Assembly: GCF_900090045.1 (NCBI RefSeq)
Contig: NW_021638292.1
Coordinates: 1 to 56,448 of the forward strand
DNA length: 56,448 nt
Source: Plasmodium malariae
Taxonomy: Eukaryota > Apicomplexa > Aconoidasida > Haemosporida > Plasmodiidae
Direction: 5' to 3'
Position numbers and translations under genes: made by a program. Under the pieces are notes generated by a model. The model was not told the origin of the DNA. It did not search any database and saw only the letters and a list, made by a program, of their open reading frames with translations. Of the stretch, positions 25,904 to 40,300 are shown piece by piece; the first letter of the stretch is position 1, and each line of letters starts with the position of its first letter.

Positions 25904-28900
25904 AAAGGATGACTTAAAGATAAGATAAGGAAATAGACTAGTGAATATAAATAATAAATATTATAGTAAAATGAGAAGAATGAAATTACAAAATTTCCAT
26001 CTACTTAATTTCCAACATAGATATTTCATCATGTATAAATTAAGACTAGTAGACAGATAAATATGTATAATAAAAAACATATAAAAAACAGATAAATAAA
26101 TTAACTATTTTTTATTATACATTCATGTGAAATTAATATATTATATTTTTCATAAAATATGAAGATATTTATTGAAAAAAAACTATATATATAAAATGAA
26201 ATTGGATTAATGAAAAAAAATACTGAAGTGAGCAGTGTTGACATTAGAAAACTCATATTAACTCAAAACATAGAATAATTATATAATGGTGACCGTAAAC
26301 TTCCTTTTATATAAAAAAAAAATCAGAATATATTTTTAAATTTATCCGCATTTATATTATTTTTTATTATAGAATTTATTTAATTTATGAAAAATGTTAT
26401 ATTTTAAAAAGGTGCTTTTTTTTTATTCTTGTAATTTATAATAATAAATTATTATTTAATATCATATATATCATTATATATTTTTATTAGAAAGATAGTT
26501 CTTAGTTATTATTACATTTAATTATATATATCATAATAATACCTCTGTAATTAGGGTGTCTAATATAATTAAATATTTTTTAAAAAATTTATTAATGATA
26601 ATATTAAAATTCAATCCCCAGTTAAAGATAAGCACAAAGTATAAAATACCTCATTTGAGTAATTTTTCTTGTCCCCTTTATATTATATAATAATTGGGTA
26701 AAAAGTGTACTTTTTTAACCACATAACATGAGATGCGTTTTTTTAATTTGTAATAATATAGATATAAAATTATCCTTAATTTATTGGATTAATGGTTATA
26801 TATTTACTAATTAAATAAGAAATAATAATCATTTTTAATCATAATGTTTAACATTACCATATTTAATAATCTTATGAAAAAATATATATATGTACTTTTT
26901 ATATTATTTTATATGATATAAAATGAATGGATAACACGCTATATGTGTAACCATTAATATAATAAGTTTAAATTTTTAAATACATTCTAGTGCCTTTTTA
27001 TATTTATTTTATTCTTTATTCTTCCAAGTGATAGTTTTCAAATTAATTTTTTTTTTTTTTTTCATTCTATAATTATATTGACATATTACCTTAAATTTTA
27101 TTATTTCTCTTTTCTTTTATTTTTTCTAAGTATTCTTTTAAAAATATATTTCATTGTATTACTATTTTTCAAACAAATATATATTTTTTTTATTTTCTTT
27201 ACTTTTTTAATAACAAAAAATAAAATACACTAATTTTCCCTTTTTTTTTCATTTTCCAATATATACTGTAACGCAATATTTCATATTAACGAAATATAGA
27301 AAATTGCATAATTTACTATATAAATAAATATATGTTCACAGACAAAATGTATATATCATTAATTCACATATACATGTGCCGCACATTATGAATATTAAAA
27401 GTGGAAAAGTTGGCGTATTATGGAAATGACACGTAATGATATTTTTTATATATTAATATAGGAAAATTGTCTATAATGGGAAAAATAATTGATTATTAAG
27501 AGAAAAAGTAAAAAAAGCATATACATAATTTAAAAAAATTGTACTTAAATATTTTGAGCGTACAGGTAAAAAGAAAAATGGATAAACCCCTTTATTTTAA
27601 TTAATAGAAATATTTTTTTGCTCAGAAAATTGTAAATAATTAACAACGGAATTAATAGCCTCATTAATAAAAGGTTATAATTTAGAAAAAATACATAGAT
27701 AAAACAAACAACGATATATCTAACAATAAATATTAAAATATTTATATAATTTTCCTCTACATAACTACTGCAGTTAGTACATTTCATTGGTTCATTATTT
27801 AGGCTTTATTCTTACTATCCTATGTTTATGTTTTACATTTTACAAAATAATAACATACAGATTAGAAGCAATGGCATGGAACCCAGAAAAAAATGTTATT
27901 TAGTCATATTTTTTATTATATATATATCAAAAAAAAATTGAACGTATTAAAACATGTTATTATAAAATTAAAACAATTTAAAAATAATTGGATTTATGTT
28001 AGCGTTTTAATAAAATTTGCATAATTAAAGTTAAATATCATAGTTATTTAGTAGACACTAAAATAAGCATATGATTCTCATTATAATAATAGGGTAATAG
28101 AATAATGCTATCCAAAAACTCATCAAAAAAAAAAAAATTAACTAAATTACGTAAAAAAACAAAAGGTGCAAGTTATGTTATCTATAAAATAAGCATTTCA
28201 TTATTTTTAATTCAACAATTGTTCTACATTACATATACCAAAAATATAGTATATATAATATAGATATTATGGAAATATTAAAGTAATAGCAAAGAAAATA
28301 TCGGGAAATGAAATATAATTTTTGAAATATCTAAGCCAAAATAAATAAATAATATTCGTATCATTGGAAAATATAGGTAATCTATGAAGTGCATATACAT
28401 GTATTAAATATCTATCATTTCAAATGCTTGGATATATATCTTGTTCCATAAATATACATCCATTGAAGTAATAAATACAATAAAATAATATAATTGATAA
28501 AATATTTTTTGAGTATTAACCATTAATGTGTTTAATGTAAACATAAAATATAATATATATGACTAGTATATATTTTATAAAAAATTTTTGTAAAAAATAT
28601 TCGCATACCATTGTTAATTTGGAATCTTTAATTATATAGTCTCTTTTGACTTTCTCCAATTACTAATAAAATTAAGATATATTATTATTTTAAAACATTA
28701 ATTCAATAGGTATACAACAAAATACCATCACTTTAACAAAATGATTTTATTACTTTAAAAAAAATACTTAGAATTAAACAGAACTACTTTTATGTATACT
28801 TTCACTATCAATCTTATATATATGTTATATACATCAATATTTTCATTTAATGAAAAAATTTTATATTCTTCTAATAGATATTACAATATTTATTATAACA

Positions 28901-29856
28901 TTGTAAACAAATAAAAATATCATATATTAATATCTGATTAAAACTAATTCAAAATTTTAATATTTTAGTGATATAAAAAATGAAAACCATATAAAATGTA
29001 TACATATATTTTCATTAGAATATACATTAAAGTAATTCCTACAAAATGAAATTATCTGTACAACTAGGAACAGTAATAATATAGTAAATGTCCTAATCTC
29101 TTTAATTAATTGTAATTATTTAAAATCCTCAAGTTATTATGTTATCGTTAATATTTTTTTATTAAAAAAGTTATTTTTCTACCATATATTTATAATTTCA
29201 CATTTACAAAATGAAAAATATAAACTTCTTTTAAAAACGGTCATACATTGAATTTTTTCTTTAACAGATTTATCACGAAACATATTTTATAGGATAAATA
29301 ATAAGTATTTTTCTACAAAAAATACATAAATATATATTAATAATACAAAATACATTCACTTCGTTTCATTAAATACGAAACAGGATATATTTATTTTAAA
29401 CTTAAAATAATATGACATTTTTTTAATAGTATGAATAAATATTAAATTTATACAGAATAAACACAAAAAATTTAATGTACGATATCCTATATTTAAAATA
29501 TTCACTAACAACATCAATAATATTACATGAATTGTCCTATTATATATTCATATAAACCCCCCCTATGTTCTTAGAAATCTGTTTCAATACAAATATATAT
29601 ATTTGTAATCATACAATTTGGTCAAGTTCACACAGTAACTTAATATATAACATAACAAAACGTTAAAACATACAAATTAAAGTATAAGAACATATTATTT
29701 TCAATCGCATATGAAAATTATAACATTTAGATAAATGCACTAATAAAATTTGTTCAGCGGTTGGTTTGTAAGTTAATTATATCATTGAATCTATTACAAA
29801 TAATAGTTTATAATGGAGATTTCTTAACAAAAAGAAAAAAGTATCTTACTATTCAT
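25904..29856. other. AT-rich intergenic region, about 4 kb
   Basis: No gene is supported. An 80-codon minus-strand frame at 27545-27787 starts MKCTNCSSYVEEN and is then nearly all hydrophobic. It has no homologue in the window and no exon structure, so I leave it uncalled. A homopolymer T tract lies near 27050. Confidence 0.5.
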
Positions 29857-30822
29857 TTACCTTTTTCTGAATTTAATACTTTCATATTTTTTAACTTTTT
29901 TATGATAATAAAAAATACCTGATATAGTTGTGACACCTAATATAATTAAAGGTAAAACATATATTACATTAAAAAAAAATAAATCTAAAACAGCATAGTA
30001 ATTACGTTGACCACCTTCCGAAGACGCTATTTTAACAGGTGTAACTAACGATTTTAACGGAGTTTCCATTAAAAATGAATAAAATGGTTTCAATCCATCC
30101 CATGCAGATAAAGCAGTAAATATTTTAAACAGCGCCTTTATAAGCCCACAACCTCCAAATAAGTCTAATATTAATGCTATTGATAAGATTAAGAATAATA
30201 TTAAAGGTGAAGCAAGTTTTAATCCATATTTTCTACGTATTATTTTTTTGTACATCTTATCACTAATTATCTTGTTGTTTTTAAGAAAATTTTCATAATC
30301 AAGTTGTTTGAATATTTTTTTTTCTAAACGGGAATAATTTTTTGTTTCAAATACACAAGACTTCTTTTTCATAGCGGTCTCATAGCATTTTGCACTCTTT
30401 GATGTATATTCCCTTAACTGTTTGTTAATTTCTTTGTTTCCTTTTCTATTATCATTTATGTAATAATGTTCGGTCACTACGTTATTTGGTATTACATCTC
30501 CTAAACCTATAATAATTGAATCTTTATTCTGTTTACTTTGAATTAATAATCGATAAGTTCTTATCTCTAATTTACTACAAAGGATGTTAATTTTTTCTCC
30601 ATATTTGATGAGTATACACTAAAAAAAAAAATAAATATTTAAAGAACTAATCAATTTATGCTAAAAGTTAGTAATAATAATAATAATAAAGTAAAATATT
30701 AATAATTCAAATTTCCTTAGATAGCATTAACATATTACATCGTTGTAAAAATGAAAAATCCAAGGAGAAAGGATAAACGTTGCAATTTTAATAAAAAAGA
30801 TTAAGTTATATTTATATTGCAT
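29857..30822 (-). CDS. fam-l/fam-m-type exported protein, intact
   Basis: Join of 30822-30739 (28 codons, MQYKYNLIFFIKIATFILS) and 30618-29857, giving 281 residues in phase 0. The exon 2 frame is open from the acceptor. RLLIQ at residues 51-55 fits PEXEL (RxLxQ). The middle carries the subtype signature FETKNYSRLEKKIF (about 118-131) and FLKNNKIISDK, followed by membrane helices at about 162-182 and 241-265 and the tail YYHKKVKKYESIKFRKR. The site is one residue earlier than in paralogues because exon 1 is one codon shorter: the usual donor after codon 29 reads ATA instead of GTA, so a GT one codon upstream must be used. The same subtype is found at 6.8-7.8 kb (broken) and 46.1-47.0 kb. Role in the host cell unknown. 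Confidence 0.85.
30739..30822 (-). other. Exon 1 of the 29.9-30.8 kb gene
   Basis: Leader of 28 codons ending at a GTAATA donor directly before AGT-free AT-rich intron sequence. ATG at 30822 chosen by alignment with the other leaders (FIKIATFIL core). Confidence 0.7.
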
Positions 30823-33800
30823 GATATTTATTTTTAATATTATAATGTATGCAATTAGGAAATATTTAACAATTATGTAATTTTAATGACAAATTGATAT
30901 TGCATTCATTTATTTTTTTTTTTTTTATTATTATTTTGTAAAGACATAATTAATATGAATAATATAATGTTTTTTACAAAAAGAGATTAATAAATTAAAA
31001 TTATGTGATTAGTTTTTATTTTAAAGTTACTTGTAATATACTAACTCTAATTGATATAATATAATTTGAATACATTAACAATTAATCAAATTATATAAAT
31101 TATTTTTTTCACAGAATAATTAATTTATACCTCTATAAACACTTTTCAAAATAAAATGGTAAACAAAAAATATGTGTTTTCATTATATTTCTATATTTTT
31201 GTTCATAGAGAATGTAGAGAATATAGATAATGAATTATTATATGTATCAACAGAATAATTAATAATTTCAATTATATTTTCGTATTAACAATTTTAGTTT
31301 AGAAATATTATATTTGGAAAAAAACAGTTTTTTTCTAATAAAATATTAATTATTATTATATTATAATAGTACAAGTACAAAAGGGAAATAATACCATTTG
31401 TACTAGTTTTTTTGTTACGTTAATAATAAGAGATGCATTTTTTTATGATATATAACATAAATATATAGCAAAATATATATTACACTATATAATCAATAAA
31501 AAAATATAAATTTTAAAAGTAATTAATATCTAATACTTTATTTTTTTTATATAATTCTTGAATATTACAATTTTTAATTATGTATAATACATACCATTAT
31601 TTCTAAATGAAATTTTGATAAGTATAACAACAATTCTTTTTTCCTCTTTTTTATTAAATATATATATATATATGAAGCAGAAATCTAAAAGAAAAAAATA
31701 AAAATACATAAGATATTTTTCTGTAAAAAATGTAATATTACCAGATTATCTTTGGTTTAATAATGTACTTGTTTAATTATACTATGAATAAAAGTACATA
31801 TTTTTTTTGCTTACAATTTGTTTATGTTATAAATATTTAAGTAATTTTTACATGATACAATTAAATAGACATTTACTCAAGGGTAATAAAAATATAATAA
31901 ATATACCAATTGTTCCTTTTATTTGTAAAATTCTGTACTACAAATATTAACAATCTCCTACATAGATAATTACAAGAAATTAAAATTGCATATCAATATT
32001 TTAACATATTGTGTCAATAATCTAAAACCTAAAACAATACCACTTTATATCTGAAAAAAATAAATAATTTCATAAAAGACTATGATTTTAATATTAATGT
32101 TTAAAAAATATTCTACAATTTTTATTAATAACTTTGTCAAATTTTTTATACGCATATATTCAAATATTATTTTTAAGATACATAGCTTCAAGAATATTTT
32201 TGAAAATATGAAATACTTAAGATTTTTCATTGATTAATAAGGCCATTTCCAAATTTACGTATAAAGTTATTAATAAATAAAAGATTAATCTTAACTTAGG
32301 ATTTTAATTTGAAATTATGATTCCAAATTAAAAAGAAAATAGTATTTAATTATTTAACAAGCACTCAAATATACTGCACCAAAATCTATATTATTTATCT
32401 TTATGTAATTAATACTTTTATAGAAAATATACCCTAATATTTAATTAATAAAACTTGCAACTTACTGTATTCATAGAAACATAATTACATTCATATAAAA
32501 TAAAACAGATTAATAACATGATATTATTTTTATTTAATATTATATTATAAAAAGTGAAGGTTTACAAATGTAAAAAAAAATTATTTTCTTATTACAAAAT
32601 ACTTATTTTTTGACATATAGGTTCCTACTAATGATGATATCCAATAAATAAAGAAAAAATTCCATGTAACATAAATGTATGAATAACTGTCTACATATAA
32701 TGATTTTATAGCCAAAAATCGTGTTTACTCATAAAACGTATACACATTATTTTTAAGTCGTCAATTTACTTTAATTATAAACATATTATTTTTATTAAGA
32801 CAGTTATTTTTTTAGACAAAACGAAAGGAACGATTGCTCTACAGTAATACGTAATATCGGACTAACGTTGGTTCAATAATTATATTTATTTAAATTTTTG
32901 AAAAACAGATATATTTAATTTTCTTTTCTTAGAAATATGTAAGCAATGTTCATAAAATGATTTTATATACAATAATTACCTAAGTTAATGAAATGATAAA
33001 TGCATTTTGTTCTCTTTACTTTATTATAAAGCTTCATGAATTATAAAAATGATTATGTACTATTCATAGTTCATTCTTAAAAGTAATATTATAATACTAT
33101 ATATTTATAATGTCATACATACACTATTCAAAAAAATATGAAGAACTAATAAATATATGCTTATATGAAATAAGATTTTAAATATACGTTTCTTAAAATG
33201 CTAATTTCAACTATGATTATTTGTTTAGTTATAATTTAGTTAACATATGGTGATATACAAAAAAAAAAAATGATTTAAATTTTTTTAAATGAAAAACTGT
33301 ATTAATTATTTAAATTATAAGTAATATTCAATAAATGTATTTTAAAACATCATCAAATAATCACATAAAACCATAAAAACTCAAAATATATAACTGTTAA
33401 AAATATAAATCTCTCACTACATAAATGAAGTTGGGGATATTGGAATTCTATACATTAGATTCAGTAAGCTTTTATTTATTATTATAATTATTTACATATA
33501 ACTTGTACGAATATAATTTTACATATAAAAGACATTATATTATGAATATAGAAAATTTTTAATTCACATTTTTAGTAAGCATATGATATTTATATATGCA
33601 TATATGTGTATACATATGCTAAACCAGAGTACTAAATTACCTTATAGGAATACATTATAAGATGAACAGAAATATAAAAACAAAAAAACTATCATAAATA
33701 TTTAATATATTAATAAATTTTTTGTTTCTTACACTTTTGTTTCATTATATATTTTTATATAATCTAGATGTAATCATAATATTTTTAGTCAAACAAGAGA

Positions 33801-33891
33801 TTCTTTTAAGCATATAATTTTCTTAATCACTAAACATAGTTCAATAGTTAAATGAAAAACAAATTTTCTTAAAGCATTATATTCATTATAA
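30823..33891. other. AT-rich intergenic region
   Basis: It holds the upstream motif at 31208-31255 and flank sequence near 31.8 kb similar to that upstream of the 12 and 47 kb genes. No gene is supported; the 61-codon minus-strand frame at 32045-32230 is low-complexity. Confidence 0.5.
31208..31255 (-). promoter_or_regulatory. Conserved upstream motif, copy 3
   Basis: A GAGAATGTAGAGAATATAGA stretch lies 386 bp upstream of the ATG at 30822, resembling the copies at 4728, 8240, 47441 and 54323. Confidence 0.42.
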
Positions 33892-34790
33892 CTATGCTTT
33901 AACTTCATTTTTCCTTACTTCAATTACATATTTTAAGAATTTTACCAGAGTATAAATAATCATTGAAACACTTAAAATAGATAATAATAGTCCAATGAAC
34001 TGCGAATTATCACGTACATTAGTTAAAAAATTGCTTGTGCTCCCAATTGGCATAAGATCCTTCCATGTTTCAGAGAAAAATTGCGCAAAAATATACATTA
34101 CAGATGATGCTAAAAAAAGTATTACTGGTAGAGCAAATATCAAAGCTGTATTTATAAATACAGAAAGTTTTAAACTTTTTTTCTGCGCAGGATCTGTACA
34201 TTTTCTATATTTGTATATAGTACAAAATACTCTGTATAGTAGTTTTTCAAATAAAGTATCTATTGCTATATATGGTTTACATATAATAGACGTGTATTTC
34301 TTAACTAATGCTTTGGATTCAAATTTTGAATTATACTTGTTCTTAGAAGCACTTTTTCTACTATGCGCTGATATTCCAGAGTGTTTTTTATGTTCTAAAT
34401 AATAATTTTTTTTTAAATTTAATTTATAATTGCATTTTAAATTTATTTTTTTAGTCCCATGTTTTGATAATATTCTATTACTTCTTGAAATTACGATTCT
34501 ATTTTCACAGTTTCTATAGTATAAAGATTTATTAGAATTGCACTACAAAAAAAAAGAAATATTAATGTTGTATATAATGTGATATATTTTCTTACACTTA
34601 AAGAAATATTTCCGTTAAATACATATATATATATATATACATTCATATATAACATGAAATATTAAAAATATAAAGGAAATTATCTGGAATGTAATAGTGA
34701 TACCAAATTATTAATATAAGAGTAAATGAAATTAAAAATGATAAATATTATGGTTTTAACGGAAATAAAATTGTTACTATTCCCCTTCAT
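33892..34790 (-). CDS. Two-exon exported protein, tandem pair member 1
   Basis: Join of 34790-34704 (29 codons, MKGNSNNFISVKTIIFIIFN; donor GTATCA) and 34542-33892 (acceptor TTTGTAG), giving 245 residues in phase 0. Exon 2 is open throughout but has no ATG, so it is easily missed or truncated in annotation. RILSK lies at residues 52-56, a PEXEL-like site with K instead of E, Q or D. A lysine-rich middle leads to IICKPYIAIDTLFEKLLY and KCTDPAQKKSLK, which pair with the neighbour at 36.4 kb (VLCKPFVEIDKIFEKLIY, CTDSIQKKSL). Membrane helices lie at about 160-181 and 210-230, with a short charged end (EVRKNEVKA). Gene and upstream flank look like one unit of a tandem duplication. No function can be read from sequence. 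Confidence 0.83.
34704..34790 (-). other. Exon 1 of the 33.9-34.8 kb gene
   Basis: Leader of 29 codons, ATG at 34790 and donor GT directly after 34704. It replaces the missing start codon of exon 2. Confidence 0.72.
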
Positions 34791-36413
34791 TTTTTCATGA
34801 TTAATTGTTATAATATATTTATTTATGTAAGAAAATAGGCTTCATATTCGAGAAACGTCGTTAAAAAAATATTCTCTTTTCATTTGTTATTTTAATTTAT
34901 CATATTTCTTTTCCTTAAATAGTATCAAACTTTTTAATTATAACAAAAATATAAATAATAGAGAAATGTCAACACTATAAAGGCGTTTCTAAATAACTCC
35001 ATTGAATTTATTTATAAAAAAATATCAATTAAAATAAGTTTGGTAGAAATAATTGTATTAATAAATCTAATAATATATATATACACTATTCTGATTCGTC
35101 TTAGAGAACAAATATTAAATTCTTCTGTTAATAATTTTAAGAAAAAAAAAACGCTTCTCCGATTCTTAAAATTTTTGTTTTATATATTAAATATAAAAAA
35201 TCCGCTATATAAATGATCACATTAATATACATTGGAAATATAGCAATTGAAGTGTCTAGATTCGTATAAATAAACGTACTTTTGTGCACTTATTAAAATA
35301 CCTAATATTATTATTTAGAATACAATTCCTGTAATATACTGAAAAAAAAAAACTACATATTTTTGTTGTTGTAAAAATTATAAAGTTGCATCTGATATAT
35401 ACTTGAATTTTTAGTATATTCATGCAGTTTAATTGTATAGGTTTCATTGGAGGATTAAATAAACATACAAACTTTTGTATTTTAAAAAGTAAACTCTAAA
35501 TTATCTGTTTTATAGGTTTTCGCCATATTATTATTAGTATTACATGATAATTTTTATATAATTATAAAAAATATATATTATTTATTATTGTTAAAAATTA
35601 ATACACTATATGAGTTCACTTATTTATATAATTTTTTATATCTTGTTAAAATAATGCAAACTTATAAGTTATAAAAAAATAATAATATTAAAAAAAATAA
35701 GAGAAAAGAAAAATATTAAAGTAAATTTAATGAAAAAATATACTTACCAATTATGAAATACAAAAATAAATTCCAATATAAAATAATTTTACATTAAATA
35801 ATTTTAGAGAAACTAGTTCAAGCTATATAAAATATCCCTTTTAATAATGTTATAAGTAAAAGAAGAAAAACTAATATCCCAACATTTTCATCCATTCCTA
35901 TTTTTTGCATTTGATAACTTCAACTAATTATAAAAATATTATATATTAAATAAATTATTTTAATTATAAATAATTAATTGGTACTAATATATCTAATTAA
36001 GTTACTTTTCTAAAAAATTATTAATTGAAAATAAGAGAAAAGAATTATAATAATATTTAATATAATATATAACACATATTACTCTGGAACACTGCATAAA
36101 ATAAGATAATAATTTTTTTATTTCATGCTTTCATATGTATATACATTTATGTGATTGCACCAAATGAAAGTATTAAGTTTCTTCAAAAGAATATATTATT
36201 ATGGGAAAAAAAGTTTCGAAACACTATAAATAGTGTAAATAATAAATATGTACATTTATATAGTTATGTATAAGTGCATGATATCTAGCTAGTTTAATAT
36301 AATAATGCAAACAAAACAAAAAAAAAATTTAATTCATAATTTCATTAAGCGAATGGTAAATCTTAATTATGTACAAAAACAAAAATTTCCTGAAACCAAT
36401 GTATTCATTATAA
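34791..36413. other. AT-rich spacer within the tandem pair
   Basis: It contains block 35918-36151, which resembles block 38656-38893 upstream of the next gene. A 63-codon minus-strand frame at 35256-35447 has no support. Confidence 0.5.
35918..36151 (+). repeat. Duplicated upstream block, copy 1
   Basis: It shares order and wording with 38656-38893 (for example CATATTACTCTGGAACACTG against AGTATTACTCTAAGAGAAAC, and a TTTCATATNTATATA end). It lies about 1.1-1.4 kb upstream of the ATG at 34790. Confidence 0.4.
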
Positions 36414-37311
36414 CTAGTTTTTTATTTCATCTCCCCCTACTTCTATTACATAATTTATAAATTTTACCAGTATATAAATTACCATGGTAATACTTAATAT
36501 AAATAACGACAATAAAAAAGCTTGCATTCCAGATTTTGTCATAAATCCTTGAAAAGATTCACCATTTTGCCCCAATAATGATGTCCCTAAAGGAGGGCAA
36601 ACTATCAAAAGTAATGAAAGTACTGTAAAAAAAATTATTGATGGTACAGCAAAAGTTAAAGCCGTGCTCTTACAAGCTGAACACCTTAAACTCTTTTTCT
36701 GTATAGAATCTGTACATATCCTATATTCATATATTGCAGTAAATCCTTTATAAATTAATTTTTCAAATATTTTATCTATTTCTACAAATGGTTTACATAA
36801 TACATATATGCACTTTCTCAGTAATTTGTTTTCCTCAGATACTGAATTATTTTTATTTTTAGTTCTTCCCTTTCCATTGTATTCCGCTCCAGTATTATTA
36901 CCATAATTTTTTAATTGACAATTTTTTTTTTTTTTTTTTATATCGTTATATCCATTTCTAGGTAAGTTACGCTCTAATGAAACCTTTATTTTTTCATTGT
37001 TAAATTTTGATAATAATCTATAAGTTCTTGAATATAATGATATATTTTGAATAGTTTTCATACCTAAAATTTGACCAAAGTTATGCTACAAGGAAAATAA
37101 AATGTTTTAATTTTTTATAGTTTGATATATTTTTCTACGCACAAAGTAAATATTTTGTTTCAGTTGATATATGTGTATATATAACATGAATCATCATAAA
37201 ATATGGAGAAAATTTTCTGCAATGTTATATTTATACCGCATCACAGAAATAATAATATATCCAAAAAAAAAATACAAATATAATATTTTTAACTAAAATA
37301 AAAGATATCAT
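36414..37311 (-). CDS. Two-exon exported protein, tandem pair member 2
   Basis: Join of 37311-37237 (25 codons, MISFILVKNIIFVFFFWIYY; donor GTATAA) and 37085-36414 (acceptor CTTGTAG), giving 248 residues. RLLSK lies at residues 48-52, PEXEL-like with a terminal K. A Lys/Asn-rich middle precedes IYVLCKPFVEIDKIFEKLIY and CTDSIQKKSLRCSACKST; membrane helices lie at about 167-188 and 214-234, and the end is EVGGDEIKN. Exon 1 is four codons short. An ATG exactly four codons upstream (37324) runs into a stop because an A-run is one base short; with one more A the leader would have the usual 29 codons. The internal ATG probably serves as start, or the gap is a sequencing error. It is the closest relative of the gene at 33.9 kb and of the two relics at 10 and 15 kb. 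Confidence 0.82.
37237..37311 (-). other. Exon 1 of the 36.4-37.3 kb gene (short form)
   Basis: 25 codons from an internal ATG. The ancestral start four codons upstream is out of frame by one base. Confidence 0.6.
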
Positions 37312-40300
37312 TTTATATTCATTCCAAAATTATTTTGTTCAATGTCTTTAAACATGCAAATAATTTACTATATATTTACAAAATCGTAATAAAAATATTT
37401 TTTCATTTCCTTGTTTATCTGATTTTATGCATTGAAAGAGTAATAAATTCAGAAAAAAAAAAAATAAAAATGGAAATTTTAAAAAAAAATAATATAAAAA
37501 AAATTTTAGTAAATATTTCAATAAATTTATTTATTAAAAAATAAACATTAATTAAAATAATTATTAGTAGCCCTAATTTTATTAATAAATGTAGAAAATA
37601 TATTTACATTTTAGCTTCTTAACAGAGTAATACTAACTTTCATTGTTAATACATTTCAAACAAAATAAAATAAAATAAATTTTTGGTTTCCTTATGATTT
37701 TAATTTATATATAAAACAAAACAGTTTATGTGATAAGAATAAATATATTATCACATAACATTAATATAATTATTATTTTTTTGATAAATATCCTGTAAAT
37801 AACATCAGCAATTTTGACATATTTTTTTTCTAAGCATTATTTTTTATTTAAAAAACGTAAATTTCACATATAGAATATAATTACAATGACAGTAATGTAA
37901 AGAAAAAATAAAAAAATACAAAATTTTTTTTATCGTATAAATTATGATCCAAGATATTATAAATGCCTTTGCATATGTAAAAGGCTTAAACATTCTTTTC
38001 GTAAAAATATGATTGTAAGAAGTAATTCAGATACAAAATTTTGGTATTTAAATAGCACAATCCAAATTGCTGATTTTAAACATTTGTAACATATTAATAA
38101 AAGAAATATGCAGTAATTTATATATAATTTAAAAAAATGTATTTTATTTATCATTACCAATAATGCATGCATTAACTGTGATAATTCAGATATTTATAAA
38201 TATTTTAGTTTTATTAAAATATTATATATTTAAAAATTCTGCGGAAATAATAGCGTTAAAAAAAAAAAATGTAAAAACGTATTTAGCAAAAAATTCTTCT
38301 TAGTAATTTAGATAATTCAGCGGGAAATTCCAAAAATATATAACGTAAAAAGAAAACGTATAATAATTTACATTTAAAACGTTATATAAGTTATTATATA
38401 GTATATTATACAATAAAACTTATAAAAATTTTTTATATATTAATTATTTTCCAGAAAATTTTGAAAAAGGAAAAAATTTGGTAATTATTTTTTATTAATT
38501 TATAAATAAATTCTACCCAAATTAACATATTTAAGCATAACCATTATTTATGTAATGTATATAAAATAAATGAGACGCTATATTGAAATATGCGTAGAAA
38601 ATTACATATATGTGTATATCAATATTTTTATTCGCTTCTGTTTTTTTCACTTATAGTCTTGAGTTAATTATGAAATTATTAAATATTAAATATATTATTT
38701 TAATAATATAAATAATAAATTGTTACTAATTTTTTTAATTAATTTAATCTCCTTAAAAAAAATAGTTTATATAAAAACATTATAAAAAAAATAATTTAAT
38801 TATAAGCGCTATATATAGTATTACTCTAAGAGAAACAATATTAAAATAAGGTATTTATGTATTTCACGATTTCATATTTATATAATGTATAAATCTATTA
38901 TAAATATATTTATAATGAATATTAGTAAGATAATTAGTTCTACACCTTCGAGAGATTCTTACGTTATCATATATTGCATATTTTAATTTATATAAAAAAT
39001 ATAACGTATTACCTTATTTATTAATACTATATCTTATGCAGATTACTTAATCAAACAAGTTAGATAAAACTATAATCTTTTATCTAATCAATAGTTTTTA
39101 AATTATCATGTCAAGTATATGGTTTGACATTTTTAGGATTATTCCTTTTTCTGCTAAATTTTATTTTTAATGATATATTTATTAAAAACATTTATATCAG
39201 TCATAATTAATTATACATTTTCATTTAAATGGAAATATCATCTATAAAAAAATTTCAATTTTTAGGTAAATAAATATTCTTCCATTGAATAAATGGATAT
39301 ATCACACATTAATAGGTTCAATTTATAAATATTTATTCATATGTATTTTTTGTATATAGGAAAATATTTTAATTAATATATATATATGTATATATTAATC
39401 CATTAATTTTTTTATATCTTTTTAATAAGGTATCATTTATAGTATTCATTTATCTTAATTAAAAACATTATAATAGTAGTTCACGTTTTTTATAATATAT
39501 ACTGTTATTAATATTATATAACGTTGGAGTATATACTTTTTTTATTTTATAATTTAGATTAAAATAATATGATGTCATACCATATATATTTAAATTCAAA
39601 ATGTTATTATATTACTGTTTCTTTAAGTAACATTTGTAGAATGATCTTTACTGTACAGATATTTGTTCTTGTCCATTACTCTATTACTGCTAATAATTCT
39701 ATTAAAACTTATCATTTCTGGATTCATTTGCAATTTTTCTTACAGTGACATATTTTTCATTTAACTATAGTATATAATTGGTACTTATTTTTATCATTTA
39801 ATTTCCTATGGCTAAAAAATATTTAACAAATTCATAGTTGATACGGTTTTATATATAATTATTCAATATAATGTTAAAAAAAAAAAAAAAAAACTTTACT
39901 AAATTAGACCATCATAAAATTAATGATTCATTAAATATATGTAACTAGTAGAACTAATATATGTAGTATAATATATTTTATTTACTAAATATTTTGTTCT
40001 TTTTTTATGTATATATGTTTTAAGCGAACTCATTCAAAACCAACTAAAAAAAAAAATTGTATGTTATATTATATAATAGAAAGTAATATTAACTATATAA
40101 TGTATGTAATAATAATGTGTAAATATTAATAATATTAATAAGACAATTAGAGTTTATATCAAATTAAAATTATTAATAAAAAGAAAAAAGCTGTTTAAAT
40201 TTATATATTACTATAAAATATTCTAAAAATAATTTACGCCTTTTTATACTTTTATAAAATTTTAAGTATTAACTAAACAAATTATTTCATGATAATAAAA

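Noticed and set aside
27545..27787. 80-codon minus-strand hydrophobic frame beginning MKCTNCSSYVEEN
   Set aside because: Interesting start with two cysteines, but the rest is generic hydrophobic AT-rich coding and nothing supports it.
33995..34402. 135-codon plus-strand frame
   Set aside because: Antisense of exon 2 of the 33.9 kb gene, which is open throughout and has a matching leader exon.
37957..38172. 71-codon minus-strand frame (CLKSAIWIVLFKYQNF)
   Set aside because: Mixed composition but no leader, no PEXEL-like site and no paralogue in the window.
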